DNA of 64,000 nucleotides from Curtobacterium sp. Leaf183 (GTDB taxonomy: Bacteria; Actinomycetota; Actinomycetes; Actinomycetales; Microbacteriaceae), in assembly GCF_001424385.1 (NCBI RefSeq), contig NZ_LMPO01000007.1, positions 135,253-199,252 on the forward strand, read 5' to 3'. The first letter of the stretch is position 1; each line of letters opens with the position of its first letter. The notes under the pieces were generated by a model. That model saw only the letters and a list, made by a program, of their open reading frames with translations. It ran no database searches and was not told the DNA's origin. Positions 44,466-53,001 of the stretch are shown one piece after another. The translations under genes and the position numbers were made by a program.

Positions 44466-45739
44466 ACTTCCTCGACCTGCTGCGGACCGCCGTCGGCAAC
44501 ACCTTCCGCTCGAAGCTCCGCACCACGCTCACCGTCATCGCGATCTTCATCGGCGCGTTCACCATCACGCTGACCTCGGCGATCGGCACGGGCGTCGGCA
44601 ACTACATCGACACCCAGGTGGCCTCGATCGGCGACACCGGCTCGTTGACGATCACCAAGACCGTCGACAGCTCGTCCACCGACAGCGGCCCCGCGAAGTA
44701 CGACCCCGACGCGTCGAGCCAGAGCGTCGACCGCGGGCCGGCGTCGTTCGGGTACCTGTCCCAGTCCGACGTCGACAAGATCAAGGACGTGCGGGGCATC
44801 GACACCGTGCGTCCGGCCGTCGCGCTCAGCCCGAAGTACGCCGAGCACGGCAGCGACGGCAAGTACGTCGTGGCGCTGTCCGCCAACGCCGGCGAACTCA
44901 AGGCCGACCTGGCCTCGGGGAAGCAGCTCGACGACAGCACCGACGCGAACCAGGTGATCCTGCCCACGAACTACCTCGAGAACCTCGGGCTCGGCAGCGC
45001 GAAGGCCGCCGTCGGCAAGGAGCTCACCTTCGCGGTGGACGACTACCAGGGCGGCGAGCACACCCTGACGGCCACGGTCGTGGGCGTCCAGAACGAGTCG
45101 CTGTTCGGCGGGAGCGCCGGCGCGAACACGGCGCTCACCGACGCCATGCAGACGGCGCAGGAGACCGGCAAGCCCGCATCGATCGCGACCTCGTACGCCA
45201 GCGCGTCAGCCACGCTGACATCCGGCGCGTCGGCGTCGACCGTCAAGAGCGCGCTGTCGAAGGCCGGCTTCACCGGGCAGACCATCCAAGACCAGCTCGG
45301 GCAGTTCCAGACCGTCATCAACGGCATCGTGGGCGTGCTCAACGCGTTCGCCGTGATCGCCCTGGTCGCGGCCGGGTTCGGCATCATCAACACGCTGCTG
45401 ATGAGCGTCCAGGAGCGCACCCGCGAGATCGGGCTCATGAAGGCGATGGGCATGGGCGGCGGCAAGGTCTACACGCTCTTCTCGCTCGAGGCCGTCTTCA
45501 TCGGCTTCCTCGGGAGCGCGATCGGCGCCGGTGTCGCGATCGCACTCGGGACGGGGATCTCGAACGTGCTCGCCGGGACCGTGCTCAAGGACCTGCCCGG
45601 GCTGCAGATCCTGCAGTTCGCACCCTCCTCGGTGATCACGATCATCCTCGTCGTGATGGCCATCGCGTTCCTGGCCGGCACGCTGCCCGCACGCCGCGCG
45701 GCACGCCAGAACCCGATCGAGGCCCTGCGCTACGAGTAG
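44462..45739 (+). CDS. MacB-type ABC transporter permease
   Basis: A 425-residue permease with the MacB/FtsX topology: one membrane helix at about 20-45, an extracellular domain of roughly 240 residues, and three helices in the last 130 residues (AFAVIALVAAGFGIINTLLMSVQERTREIGLMKAMG). The ERTREIGLMKAMG coupling segment contacts the ATPase. The extracellular domain is rich in Ser, Thr and Ala and unlike that of Gram-negative MacB, as expected without an outer-membrane partner. A hairpin follows the stop. Confidence 0.93.
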   Translation: MNFLDLLRTAVGNTFRSKLRTTLTVIAIFIGAFTITLTSAIGTGVGNYIDTQVASIGDTGSLTITKTVDSSSTDSGPAKYDPDASSQSVDRGPASFGYLSQSDVDKIKDVRGIDTVRPAVALSPKYAEHGSDGKYVVALSANAGELKADLASGKQLDDSTDANQVILPTNYLENLGLGSAKAAVGKELTFAVDDYQGGEHTLTATVVGVQNESLFGGSAGANTALTDAMQTAQETGKPASIATSYASASATLTSGASASTVKSALSKAGFTGQTIQDQLGQFQTVINGIVGVLNAFAVIALVAAGFGIINTLLMSVQERTREIGLMKAMGMGGGKVYTLFSLEAVFIGFLGSAIGAGVAIALGTGISNVLAGTVLKDLPGLQILQFAPSSVITIILVVMAIAFLAGTLPARRAARQNPIEALRYE

Positions 45740-45750
45740 TCCGGTCCACC

Positions 45751-45793
45751 GCGCGCGACGGCCCCGTCCACGCCGGACGGGGCCCGTCGCGCG
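45751..45793 (+). terminator. hairpin after the MacB-type permease
   Basis: GCGCGCGACGG-CCCCGTCC and GGACGGGG-CCCGTCGCGCG form a roughly 19 bp stem with one bulged base around ACGCC. It starts 11 bp after the stop codon and ends just before the TAGTGT box of the acetyltransferase gene. Confidence 0.65.
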
Positions 45794-45810
45794 TGCCTAG
45801 TGTCGAGGAC

Positions 45811-46338
45811 GTGGCGGCGTACGGACGGGACCTCGGTGACGGGTACACGCTGACGCTGCGCGACCTGTCGACGGTGCGTCCGGTGCACGACCTCGTGCTC
45901 GCGAACCTCGACCGCCTGCGGGCCGCCGAACCGTGGGCGTGGGGACCGCAGACGCTCGCGGGCACCGAGCGGTACACGGAGCACATGCTCGGCCAGTACG
46001 CGATGGACCGGTCGCTGCCGTGCGTCGTCCGCGAGCAGGACCGCATCGTCGGCGCGGCGTCGCTGGCGTTCGACACCTACCTGGGGCAGGCGTCGCTCGG
46101 CTACTGGGTCGATGCCGGACTGGAGGGCCGCGGGGTCGCCCGGCGCGCAGCATCGGCCCTCGTCGAGGTCGCGCAGGCGCGGGGCGCGCACCGTGTCGAG
46201 ATCCGGACGGCGGCGGACAACGTGCGCAGTCGTGGGCTGGCCGAGCGGCTCGGGTTCACGCACGAGGGGACCCTGCGCAGTGGGATGCCGCTGGGGGAGC
46301 GACGCGTCGACGTCGCCGTGTACGGACTGGTGCTCTGA
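45811..46338 (+). CDS. GNAT family N-acetyltransferase (RimJ/RimL-like)
   Basis: A 175-residue acetyltransferase. The acetyl-CoA binding region reads LGYWVDAGLEGRGVARRAASALVEVAQ (the Q/RxxGxG/A loop is GRGVARRA), and the C-terminal VEIRTAADNVRSRGLAERLGFTHEGTLR block with its Arg-rich RSRGLAERLGF strand is typical of RimL-like protein or small-molecule acetyltransferases. It starts at GTG with TAGTGT (45798-45803) 7 nt upstream. Confidence 0.93.
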   Translation: MAAYGRDLGDGYTLTLRDLSTVRPVHDLVLANLDRLRAAEPWAWGPQTLAGTERYTEHMLGQYAMDRSLPCVVREQDRIVGAASLAFDTYLGQASLGYWVDAGLEGRGVARRAASALVEVAQARGAHRVEIRTAADNVRSRGLAERLGFTHEGTLRSGMPLGERRVDVAVYGLVL

Positions 46339-46346
46339 CCCGTCGC

Positions 46347-47403
<1,057 letters not shown>

Positions 47404-47412
47404 GCTCGGGGC

Positions 47413-48858
47413 ATGGTCGATGCGGTGGTGGTCGGGGCGGGACCCAACGGGCTCGCCGCCGCGGTGACGCTCGCGCGGGCGGGGCTGTCGGTGGAGGTCG
47501 TCGAGCGCAACGACACGATCGGCGGGGGAGCCCGCACGGCCGAGCTCACGCTGTCCGGGTTCCACCACGACGTCTGCTCCGCCGTGCACCCCATGGCGCT
47601 GCAGTCCGAGTTCTTCCGGCTGTTCGAGATGGAACGCCGCATCGAGCTCCGGCTGCCCGAGGTGCAGTACGGCCACCCGCTCGACGGCGGCCGTGCGGGC
47701 ATCGCCTACCAGGACCTCGAGCGCACCGCTGCGGAACTCGGGCTCGACGGCCCCGCCTTCCGCTCCCTGATGGGCCCGCTCTCGCGGAGCGCCGACCAGG
47801 TCGCCGACTTCGCGACCGACGCGCTGCTGCACGTCCCGCGCCACCCGCTCACGGTCCTGCGGTTCGGGCTCCGCGCACTGGAACAGGGGAGCCGGGCGTG
47901 GAACGCACGCTTCCGCCAGGACGTCGCCCCCGCGATGGTGACCGGCGTCGCCGCGCACTCGATCCAGCACGTCCCCTCGCTCTCGACCGCCGCCGCGGCG
48001 CTGTCGCTCGGCTCCTACGCGCACGCACGGGGCTGGCCGGTGCCGATCGGCGGCAGCCAGGCGATCGTCGACGCGCTCGCCGCCGACCTGGTCGCGCACG
48101 GGGGCACGATCGAGACCGGTCGCGAGATCCGCTCGCTCGGTGACCTGACACCCGCGAAGGCCGTGCTGTTCGACACGAGCGTGCCCGGCATGCTGCGGAT
48201 CGCCGGCAGCCAGATCCCGTCGCCGCGCCGGGGTGCACTCCGCCGGTTCCGGTTCGGCAACGCCGCCGCCAAGGTGGACTTCGCGCTGTCCGACGCGGTG
48301 CCGTGGACCAACGACGAGCTCCGGAAGGCGGGCACCGTGCACATCGGCGGGACCCGCCAGGAGATCGCCGAAGCCGAGGGCGCCGTCGCCCGCGGACGGC
48401 ACGCCGAGCGGCCCTACGTCCTCGGCGCGGAGCCGACGGTCGTCGACCCGTCTCGGGCGCCGGCCGGCAGGCACGTCTTCTGGGCGTACGCGCACGTGCC
48501 CGCGGGCTCCGACGTCGACCCGACCGAGATGGTCACCCGGCAGATCGAGCGCTTCGCCCCGGGTTTCCGCGACACCGTCCTGGCGTCGAGTTCCCGCACC
48601 GCCGTCCAGATGGGCGAGTACAACCCGAACTACGTCGGCGGAGACATCGCCGCCGGTGCCGCGAGCTTCTGGCAGCTGGTCAAACGCCCCGTGCTCTCGA
48701 GCGACCCGTGGCGGATGGGCGGCGGCATGTACCTGTCGTCCGAAGCTGCGGCTCCCGGGCCCGGTGTGCACGGCATGGCAGGCTGGCACGCGGCGCGCAG
48801 TGCCCTGCGGCACACGTTCGGCCTGTCCGAGGACGTCGACCTGCGCCCGGAGGAGTGA
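47413..48858 (+). CDS. phytoene-desaturase/PYROXD2-like FAD oxidoreductase
   Basis: A 481-residue flavoprotein. VVVGAGPNGLAAAVTLARAGLSVEVVERNDTIGGGARTAE at the N-terminus is the dinucleotide-binding motif of the phytoene-desaturase/amine-oxidase superfamily, and HGMAGWHAARSALR near the C-terminus is the second FAD contact. Overall it resembles the PYROXD2 group. The substrate is unknown. TAGGCT (47401-47406) lies 6 nt before the ATG. The SRPBCC gene follows after 5 bp and is probably co-transcribed. Confidence 0.9.
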   Translation: MVDAVVVGAGPNGLAAAVTLARAGLSVEVVERNDTIGGGARTAELTLSGFHHDVCSAVHPMALQSEFFRLFEMERRIELRLPEVQYGHPLDGGRAGIAYQDLERTAAELGLDGPAFRSLMGPLSRSADQVADFATDALLHVPRHPLTVLRFGLRALEQGSRAWNARFRQDVAPAMVTGVAAHSIQHVPSLSTAAAALSLGSYAHARGWPVPIGGSQAIVDALAADLVAHGGTIETGREIRSLGDLTPAKAVLFDTSVPGMLRIAGSQIPSPRRGALRRFRFGNAAAKVDFALSDAVPWTNDELRKAGTVHIGGTRQEIAEAEGAVARGRHAERPYVLGAEPTVVDPSRAPAGRHVFWAYAHVPAGSDVDPTEMVTRQIERFAPGFRDTVLASSSRTAVQMGEYNPNYVGGDIAAGAASFWQLVKRPVLSSDPWRMGGGMYLSSEAAAPGPGVHGMAGWHAARSALRHTFGLSEDVDLRPEE

Positions 48859-48863
48859 CCACC

Positions 48864-49304
48864 ATGGCGAAGAACGTCCGCATCATCCGCTGCTCGCCCG
48901 AGGCCGTCTTCGCGGTGCTCCGCGACGGCTGGCTCTACCCCACGTGGGTCGTGGGTGCGTCGCGCATGCGCAAGCAGGAGGCGGACTGGCCGGCCGTCGG
49001 CACCCGCCTGCACCACTCGTTCGGTGTGTGGCCGCTCGTGGTCGACGACGTCACCACATCGATGGAGTGGGACCCGCCGCGCAGCCTGGTGATCCAGCCT
49101 GAGGGCTGGCCGCTCGGCGCGGCACGCGTGGCCCTGACGGTCGAGCCGCATGCGCGTGGGTGCCGGGTCACGATGGTCGAGGACGCGGTCAGCGGGCCGA
49201 TGACGTACGTCCCCGGCTTCCTCATGCAGCCGCTCATCTGGGTCCGCAACCGCGAGGCGCTCCGCCGGCTCGGCTGGGTCGCGACGGGTCGCGCCGACCG
49301 CTGA
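48864..49304 (+). CDS. SRPBCC (START-like) family protein
   Basis: A 146-residue protein of the helix-grip fold family. The order NVRIIRCSPEAVFAVLRDGWLYPTWVVGASRM, then a TRLHHSFGVWPLVVDD strand and a terminal helix (NREALRRLGWVA) is the polyketide-cyclase/SRPBCC pattern. Such proteins bind hydrophobic ligands; pairing with the upstream flavin enzyme suggests a common lipid or isoprenoid substrate. AGGAG precedes the ATG by 9 nt, at the end of the upstream gene. Confidence 0.87.
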   Translation: MAKNVRIIRCSPEAVFAVLRDGWLYPTWVVGASRMRKQEADWPAVGTRLHHSFGVWPLVVDDVTTSMEWDPPRSLVIQPEGWPLGAARVALTVEPHARGCRVTMVEDAVSGPMTYVPGFLMQPLIWVRNREALRRLGWVATGRADR

Positions 49305-49342
49305 CGGGAGGCCCGGTGCCAGCTGGTGACGAGCCTCCGGTC
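49303..49342. repeat. decayed copy of the GGGAGGC palindrome
   Basis: The left arm (GACGGGAGGCCCGGTGCC) and the centre AGCTGG are intact, but the right arm differs from the expected complement at five positions (GGTGACGAGCCTCCGGTCCG), so the hairpin is badly mismatched. It overlaps the SRPBCC stop codon and lies in a convergent junction. Confidence 0.75.
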
Positions 49343-49356
49343 CGGACCGTGGCCGG

Positions 49357-50175
49357 CTACCGAGCGCGGCTGAACTCGCTCGCGCGCCGCACCTGGTCGT
49401 CGGTCAGGGCGACGCCCGTGTACCGCTCGAACTGGCGAGCGGCCTGCAGGGCGATGACCTCGGCACCCGTGATGACGTGCTTGTCAGCTGCCCGGCCGGC
49501 GCGCACCAGCGGGGTCTCCGAGGGGAAGGCGACCACGTCGAAGACCGTGTGGGCCGCGTCGATGCGAGCCTGGTCGAAGGCGAGCGTCTCCGCCTCGTCG
49601 CCGTCCATCCCGAGGGGCGTGACGTTGACGAGCAGGTCGGCGTCACCGGCCTCGTCCTCGGTGCGCGTCCAGTCGTAGCCGTACTGGTCGGCGAGGGCCC
49701 GCCCCGTGTCCGCGTTGCGGGCGACGACCGTCAGGTGGTCGAAGCCCGCGCCGCGGAAGGCTGCGGTGACCGCCTTCGCCATCCCACCGGAGCCGCGCAG
49801 CAGCACGCGCGCGGACGTGTCGACGCCGTGCGAGGCCAGCAGGGCGGCGACTGCCTCGTAGTCGGTGTTCGACGCGGTGAGCACGCCGTCGTCGTTCACC
49901 ACGGTGTTGACGGACTGGATCGCGGCCGCCGAGTCCTCGACGACGTCGACCAGCGGGATGATCGCCTCCTTGAAGGGCATCGACACCGAGCAGCCGCGGA
50001 TCCCGAGTGCCCGGATGCCCGTGACGGCGCCCGCCAGGTCCGTCGTGGTGAACGCCTTGTAGATGAAGTCCAGCCCCAGCTCGTCGTACAGGACGTTGTG
50101 GAACCGGGTGCCGATGTTGCTCGGTCGGGCCGCGAGCGAGATGCAGACCTGCATGTCCTTGTGGAGGATGGGCAT
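49357..50175 (-). CDS. shikimate/quinate dehydrogenase-like protein
   Basis: A 272-residue protein with the shikimate dehydrogenase two-domain layout. The substrate domain has SMPFKE with the catalytic lysine K69, QSVNTVV and SNTD at 102-105 with the partner Asp D105; the NAD(P) domain has GSGGMAK at 128-134. The N-terminal SLS motif that binds the shikimate carboxylate reads SLAARPSNIG, so this is a paralogue and not the standard AroE; substrate uncertain. The ATG at 50175 follows GAGACT by 7 nt on the minus strand. Confidence 0.87.
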   Translation of the reverse strand: MPILHKDMQVCISLAARPSNIGTRFHNVLYDELGLDFIYKAFTTTDLAGAVTGIRALGIRGCSVSMPFKEAIIPLVDVVEDSAAAIQSVNTVVNDDGVLTASNTDYEAVAALLASHGVDTSARVLLRGSGGMAKAVTAAFRGAGFDHLTVVARNADTGRALADQYGYDWTRTEDEAGDADLLVNVTPLGMDGDEAETLAFDQARIDAAHTVFDVVAFPSETPLVRAGRAADKHVITGAEVIALQAARQFERYTGVALTDDQVRRASEFSRAR

Positions 50176-50254
50176 GGTCGCCAGTCTCCCACGGCCACGC
50201 CGATGGAGCGGTCCACATCGGGGTCGGGCCGCAGCAGGGGTACCGTCGGGCGTG

Positions 50255-51193
50255 ATGAGTGATCTTCCTGAGACCATGCGAGCCGTCCGATTTGACGCGT
50301 GGGGCGACCGCTCCGTGCTGCACGTGGCCGACGTCCCCGTGCCGGCCGTCGAACCCGGGCGCGTGCTCGTCCGCGTCCGCGCCGCCGGCATCAACCCGGG
50401 CGAGGCCGCGATCCGCCAGGGCCTGTTCGACGGTGGCGACGACACGAAGCTCCCGTCCGGGCAGGGCACCGACTTCGCCGGGATCGTCGTCGCGGTCGGC
50501 GAGGGCGTGGACGGCGTCGACGAGCGCGAAGAGGTCATCGGCTGGTCGTGGGAGCGCTCGAGCCAGGCGGAGTACGTCTCCGTGCCGGCGGAGCAGGTCG
50601 TCCAGAAGCCCCGGTTGCTCGACTGGACGGTCGCCGGTGGGCTGGACGTCGTCGCGACCACGGCGGCCGCGGCCGTCCGCGCCGTCGACCCGAAGCCGGG
50701 GGAGACCGTCGTCGTCTCCGGCGCCGCGGGCGGCGTCGGCGGGTTCGTCACGCAGCTGCTCACGAACGAGGGCATCGACGTGATCGCCGTCGCGTCCGAG
50801 GCCAACCACGAGTGGCTCGCGTCGAAGCGCGCCCGTCCGGTGACGTACGGCGACGGACTGCAGCAGCGCATCGAGGAGCTCGCGACGAACGGCGTCGACG
50901 CCCTGATCGACACGCACGGCGCCGAGTACGTCCACCTGGGCATCGCGCTCGGCATCCCCGCGGACCGCATCGAGACGATCATCGCGTTCGAGGCGGCGGC
51001 CGAGGTCGGGGCGAAGACCTCCGGCAGCACCGACACCGCCGACCCGGAGATCCTCGGGGCGCTCGCCCGGATGGTCGCCGACGGCGAGATCGAGGTGCCC
51101 GTCGCAGCCACGTACCCGCTCGATCGCGTGCAGGACGCCTACGAGCAGCTCGAGCAGGGGCACACCCGGGGCAAGATCGTCCTGATCCCGTAG
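50255..51193 (+). CDS. NADP-dependent quinone oxidoreductase (zinc-independent MDR)
   Basis: A 312-residue medium-chain dehydrogenase/reductase. The catalytic domain has AAGINPGEAAIRQG and GTDFAGIVVAVGEGVDGV; the cofactor domain has VVSGAAGGVGGFVTQL; the C-terminus ends in AYEQLEQGHTRGKIVLIP. No zinc-binding cysteines are present, as in quinone reductases. TACCGT lies 8 nt before the ATG; a GTG directly before it is in frame. Its TAG stop is part of the PspC gene's -10 box. Confidence 0.92.
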   Translation: MSDLPETMRAVRFDAWGDRSVLHVADVPVPAVEPGRVLVRVRAAGINPGEAAIRQGLFDGGDDTKLPSGQGTDFAGIVVAVGEGVDGVDEREEVIGWSWERSSQAEYVSVPAEQVVQKPRLLDWTVAGGLDVVATTAAAAVRAVDPKPGETVVVSGAAGGVGGFVTQLLTNEGIDVIAVASEANHEWLASKRARPVTYGDGLQQRIEELATNGVDALIDTHGAEYVHLGIALGIPADRIETIIAFEAAAEVGAKTSGSTDTADPEILGALARMVADGEIEVPVAATYPLDRVQDAYEQLEQGHTRGKIVLIP

Positions 51194-51203
51194 CGTCGGG
51201 GCC

Positions 51204-51398
51204 ATGAAGTCACTCACGCGTCCCCGTTCCGGTCGTCTGCTCGCCGGCGTGTGTGCCGGGATCGCCGACCGTCTCGGCTGGTCCCGGTTCCTCGTCCGTG
51301 TCATCTGGGCGCTGCTCAGCCTGTTCCCCGGCCCGCTGTGGATCGCCTACGTCATCCTCTGGATCCTGATGCCCGCACAGGGCGGTCGCCGACGCTGA
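51204..51398 (+). CDS. PspC domain membrane protein
   Basis: A 64-residue protein that is almost entirely a PspC domain: RPRSGRLLAGVCAGIADRLGWSRFLVRVIWALLSLFPGPLWIAYVILWILMP, with one or two membrane helices. PspC-type proteins sense or respond to envelope stress; no psp partner gene is nearby. TAGCGT (51191-51196) lies 7 nt before the ATG and shares its TAG with the upstream stop codon. Confidence 0.9.
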   Translation: MKSLTRPRSGRLLAGVCAGIADRLGWSRFLVRVIWALLSLFPGPLWIAYVILWILMPAQGGRRR

Positions 51399-51443
51399 GT
51401 GACGATCGGGGACCGACCGTCCGGACGGATTAGGGTGGCGGAC

Positions 51444-52826
51444 GTGCCGGTCTCCGTGTTCGATCTCTTCAGCATCGGTGTCGGCCCGTCGAGCTCGCAC
51501 ACCGTGGGGCCGATGCGGGCCGCCGCCGCCTTCGCCGCGCAGGTCGCGGAGCTGCCCGTCGCGACGATCCGCGTCGACCTGTACGGCTCGCTGGCGTCCA
51601 CCGGCCAGGGCCACGGAACGCTCGGTGCCGTCGCGGCCGGCCTGGCGGGCGAGCAGCCGGAGACGGTCGACCCCGACGCCGTGGCGCTCGCGCTCGACGA
51701 GCTCGAGCGCACCGGTGTCCTGCGGATGTCGGGCGGGACCACCGTGCCGTTCCGCCTGCGCGACGTCGTCCAGCACCCGCTCACCATGCTGCCGCGGCAC
51801 CCGAACGCGATGCGGCTGCGGGCGTTCGACACGAGCGGTTCCGAGATCGCGGTCGAGACCTACTACTCCGTGGGCGGCGGGTTCATCACGCGCGACGGCG
51901 ACGACGCTCCCGCGGCGGTGAGCGAAGCGGCCATCCCCGTGGTCGACGCCGTGCCGCACCCGTTCTCGAGCGGCGCCGAACTGCTGGCGGCCTGCGCCCG
52001 GACCGGCCTGCCGATGAGCGGTATCGCCCTGGCGAACGAGCGGGTCGAACGGTCCGAGGACGACGTCCGTGCGGGCCTGCTCGCCGTCCACCGGGTGATG
52101 GAGTCCTGCGTCGACCGGAGCATCCGTCGGGTCGGCACGCTGCCCGGCGGGCTCGACGTCCGTCGCCGCGCCGCGAACTGGTACGAGCAGCTGGTGCGGG
52201 ACGACCCCGACCACGACCCGCTCTTCGCGATGGAGTGGGTCAACCTGACCGCGATGGCCGTCAACGAGGAGAACGCGTCGGGCGGCCGGGTCGTCACGGC
52301 CCCGACCAACGGCGCCGCGGGCATCATCCCCGCGGTCCTGGCCTACGCGCTCACCTACGTGCCGTCGATCGGCCCCGACGACCGCGACGACGCGGTCGTG
52401 CGGTTCTTGCTCACCGCGGGTGCCATCGGTTCGATCTACAAGGAGCGCGCCTCGATCTCGGGCGCCGAGGTCGGCTGCCAGGGTGAGGTCGGTTCCGCGG
52501 CGTCGATGGCCGCTGCCGGACTCGCCGAGGTGCTCGGCGGGACCCCGGAACAGGTCGAGAACGCGGCGGAGATCGCCATGGAGCACAACCTCGGCCTGAC
52601 GTGCGACCCGATCGGAGGGCTCGTGCAGATCCCCTGCATCGAACGGAACGCGATCGCGGCGAACAAGGCGATCAACGCCGCCCGCATGGCCCTGCGCGGG
52701 GACGGCGTGCACCACGTGTCCCTCGACCAGGTCGTCGAGACGATGCGGCAGACCGGGGCCGACATGTCCACGAAGTACAAGGAGACCGCGATGGGCGGTC
52801 TGGCCGTGAACGTCCCGCTCTGCTGA
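51444..52826 (+). CDS. sdaA: L-serine ammonia-lyase, iron-sulfur type, single chain
   Basis: A 460-residue enzyme converting L-serine to pyruvate and ammonia. The beta-domain start [24 protein letters not shown] and the alpha-domain blocks [26 protein letters not shown] and [16 protein letters not shown] are canonical; cysteines in [15 protein letters not shown] and QIPC bind the [4Fe-4S] cluster. The start is GTG at 51444, 7 nt after TAGGGT (51431-51436), and gives the standard N-terminus; an upstream extension would overlap the PspC stop. Confidence 0.97.
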   Translation: MPVSVFDLFSIGVGPSSSHTVGPMRAAAAFAAQVAELPVATIRVDLYGSLASTGQGHGTLGAVAAGLAGEQPETVDPDAVALALDELERTGVLRMSGGTTVPFRLRDVVQHPLTMLPRHPNAMRLRAFDTSGSEIAVETYYSVGGGFITRDGDDAPAAVSEAAIPVVDAVPHPFSSGAELLAACARTGLPMSGIALANERVERSEDDVRAGLLAVHRVMESCVDRSIRRVGTLPGGLDVRRRAANWYEQLVRDDPDHDPLFAMEWVNLTAMAVNEENASGGRVVTAPTNGAAGIIPAVLAYALTYVPSIGPDDRDDAVVRFLLTAGAIGSIYKERASISGAEVGCQGEVGSAASMAAAGLAEVLGGTPEQVENAAEIAMEHNLGLTCDPIGGLVQIPCIERNAIAANKAINAARMALRGDGVHHVSLDQVVETMRQTGADMSTKYKETAMGGLAVNVPLC

Positions 52827-53001
52827 ACCAGCCCACGATCCACGGTGGGCGGTGTGGCGGCGGTGGGACGGGCCTCCAGTCGGACCCGAACGGGGGCGGG
52901 ACGCCGCGATCCGGCGCGCGGTACCGTGCTGGCGGCTCGCAGTCCAGCTGCGGGCGCGGGTGCCCACGGACCGGGCGCCGTCCCGAGTCATGGAGTGACC
53001 G

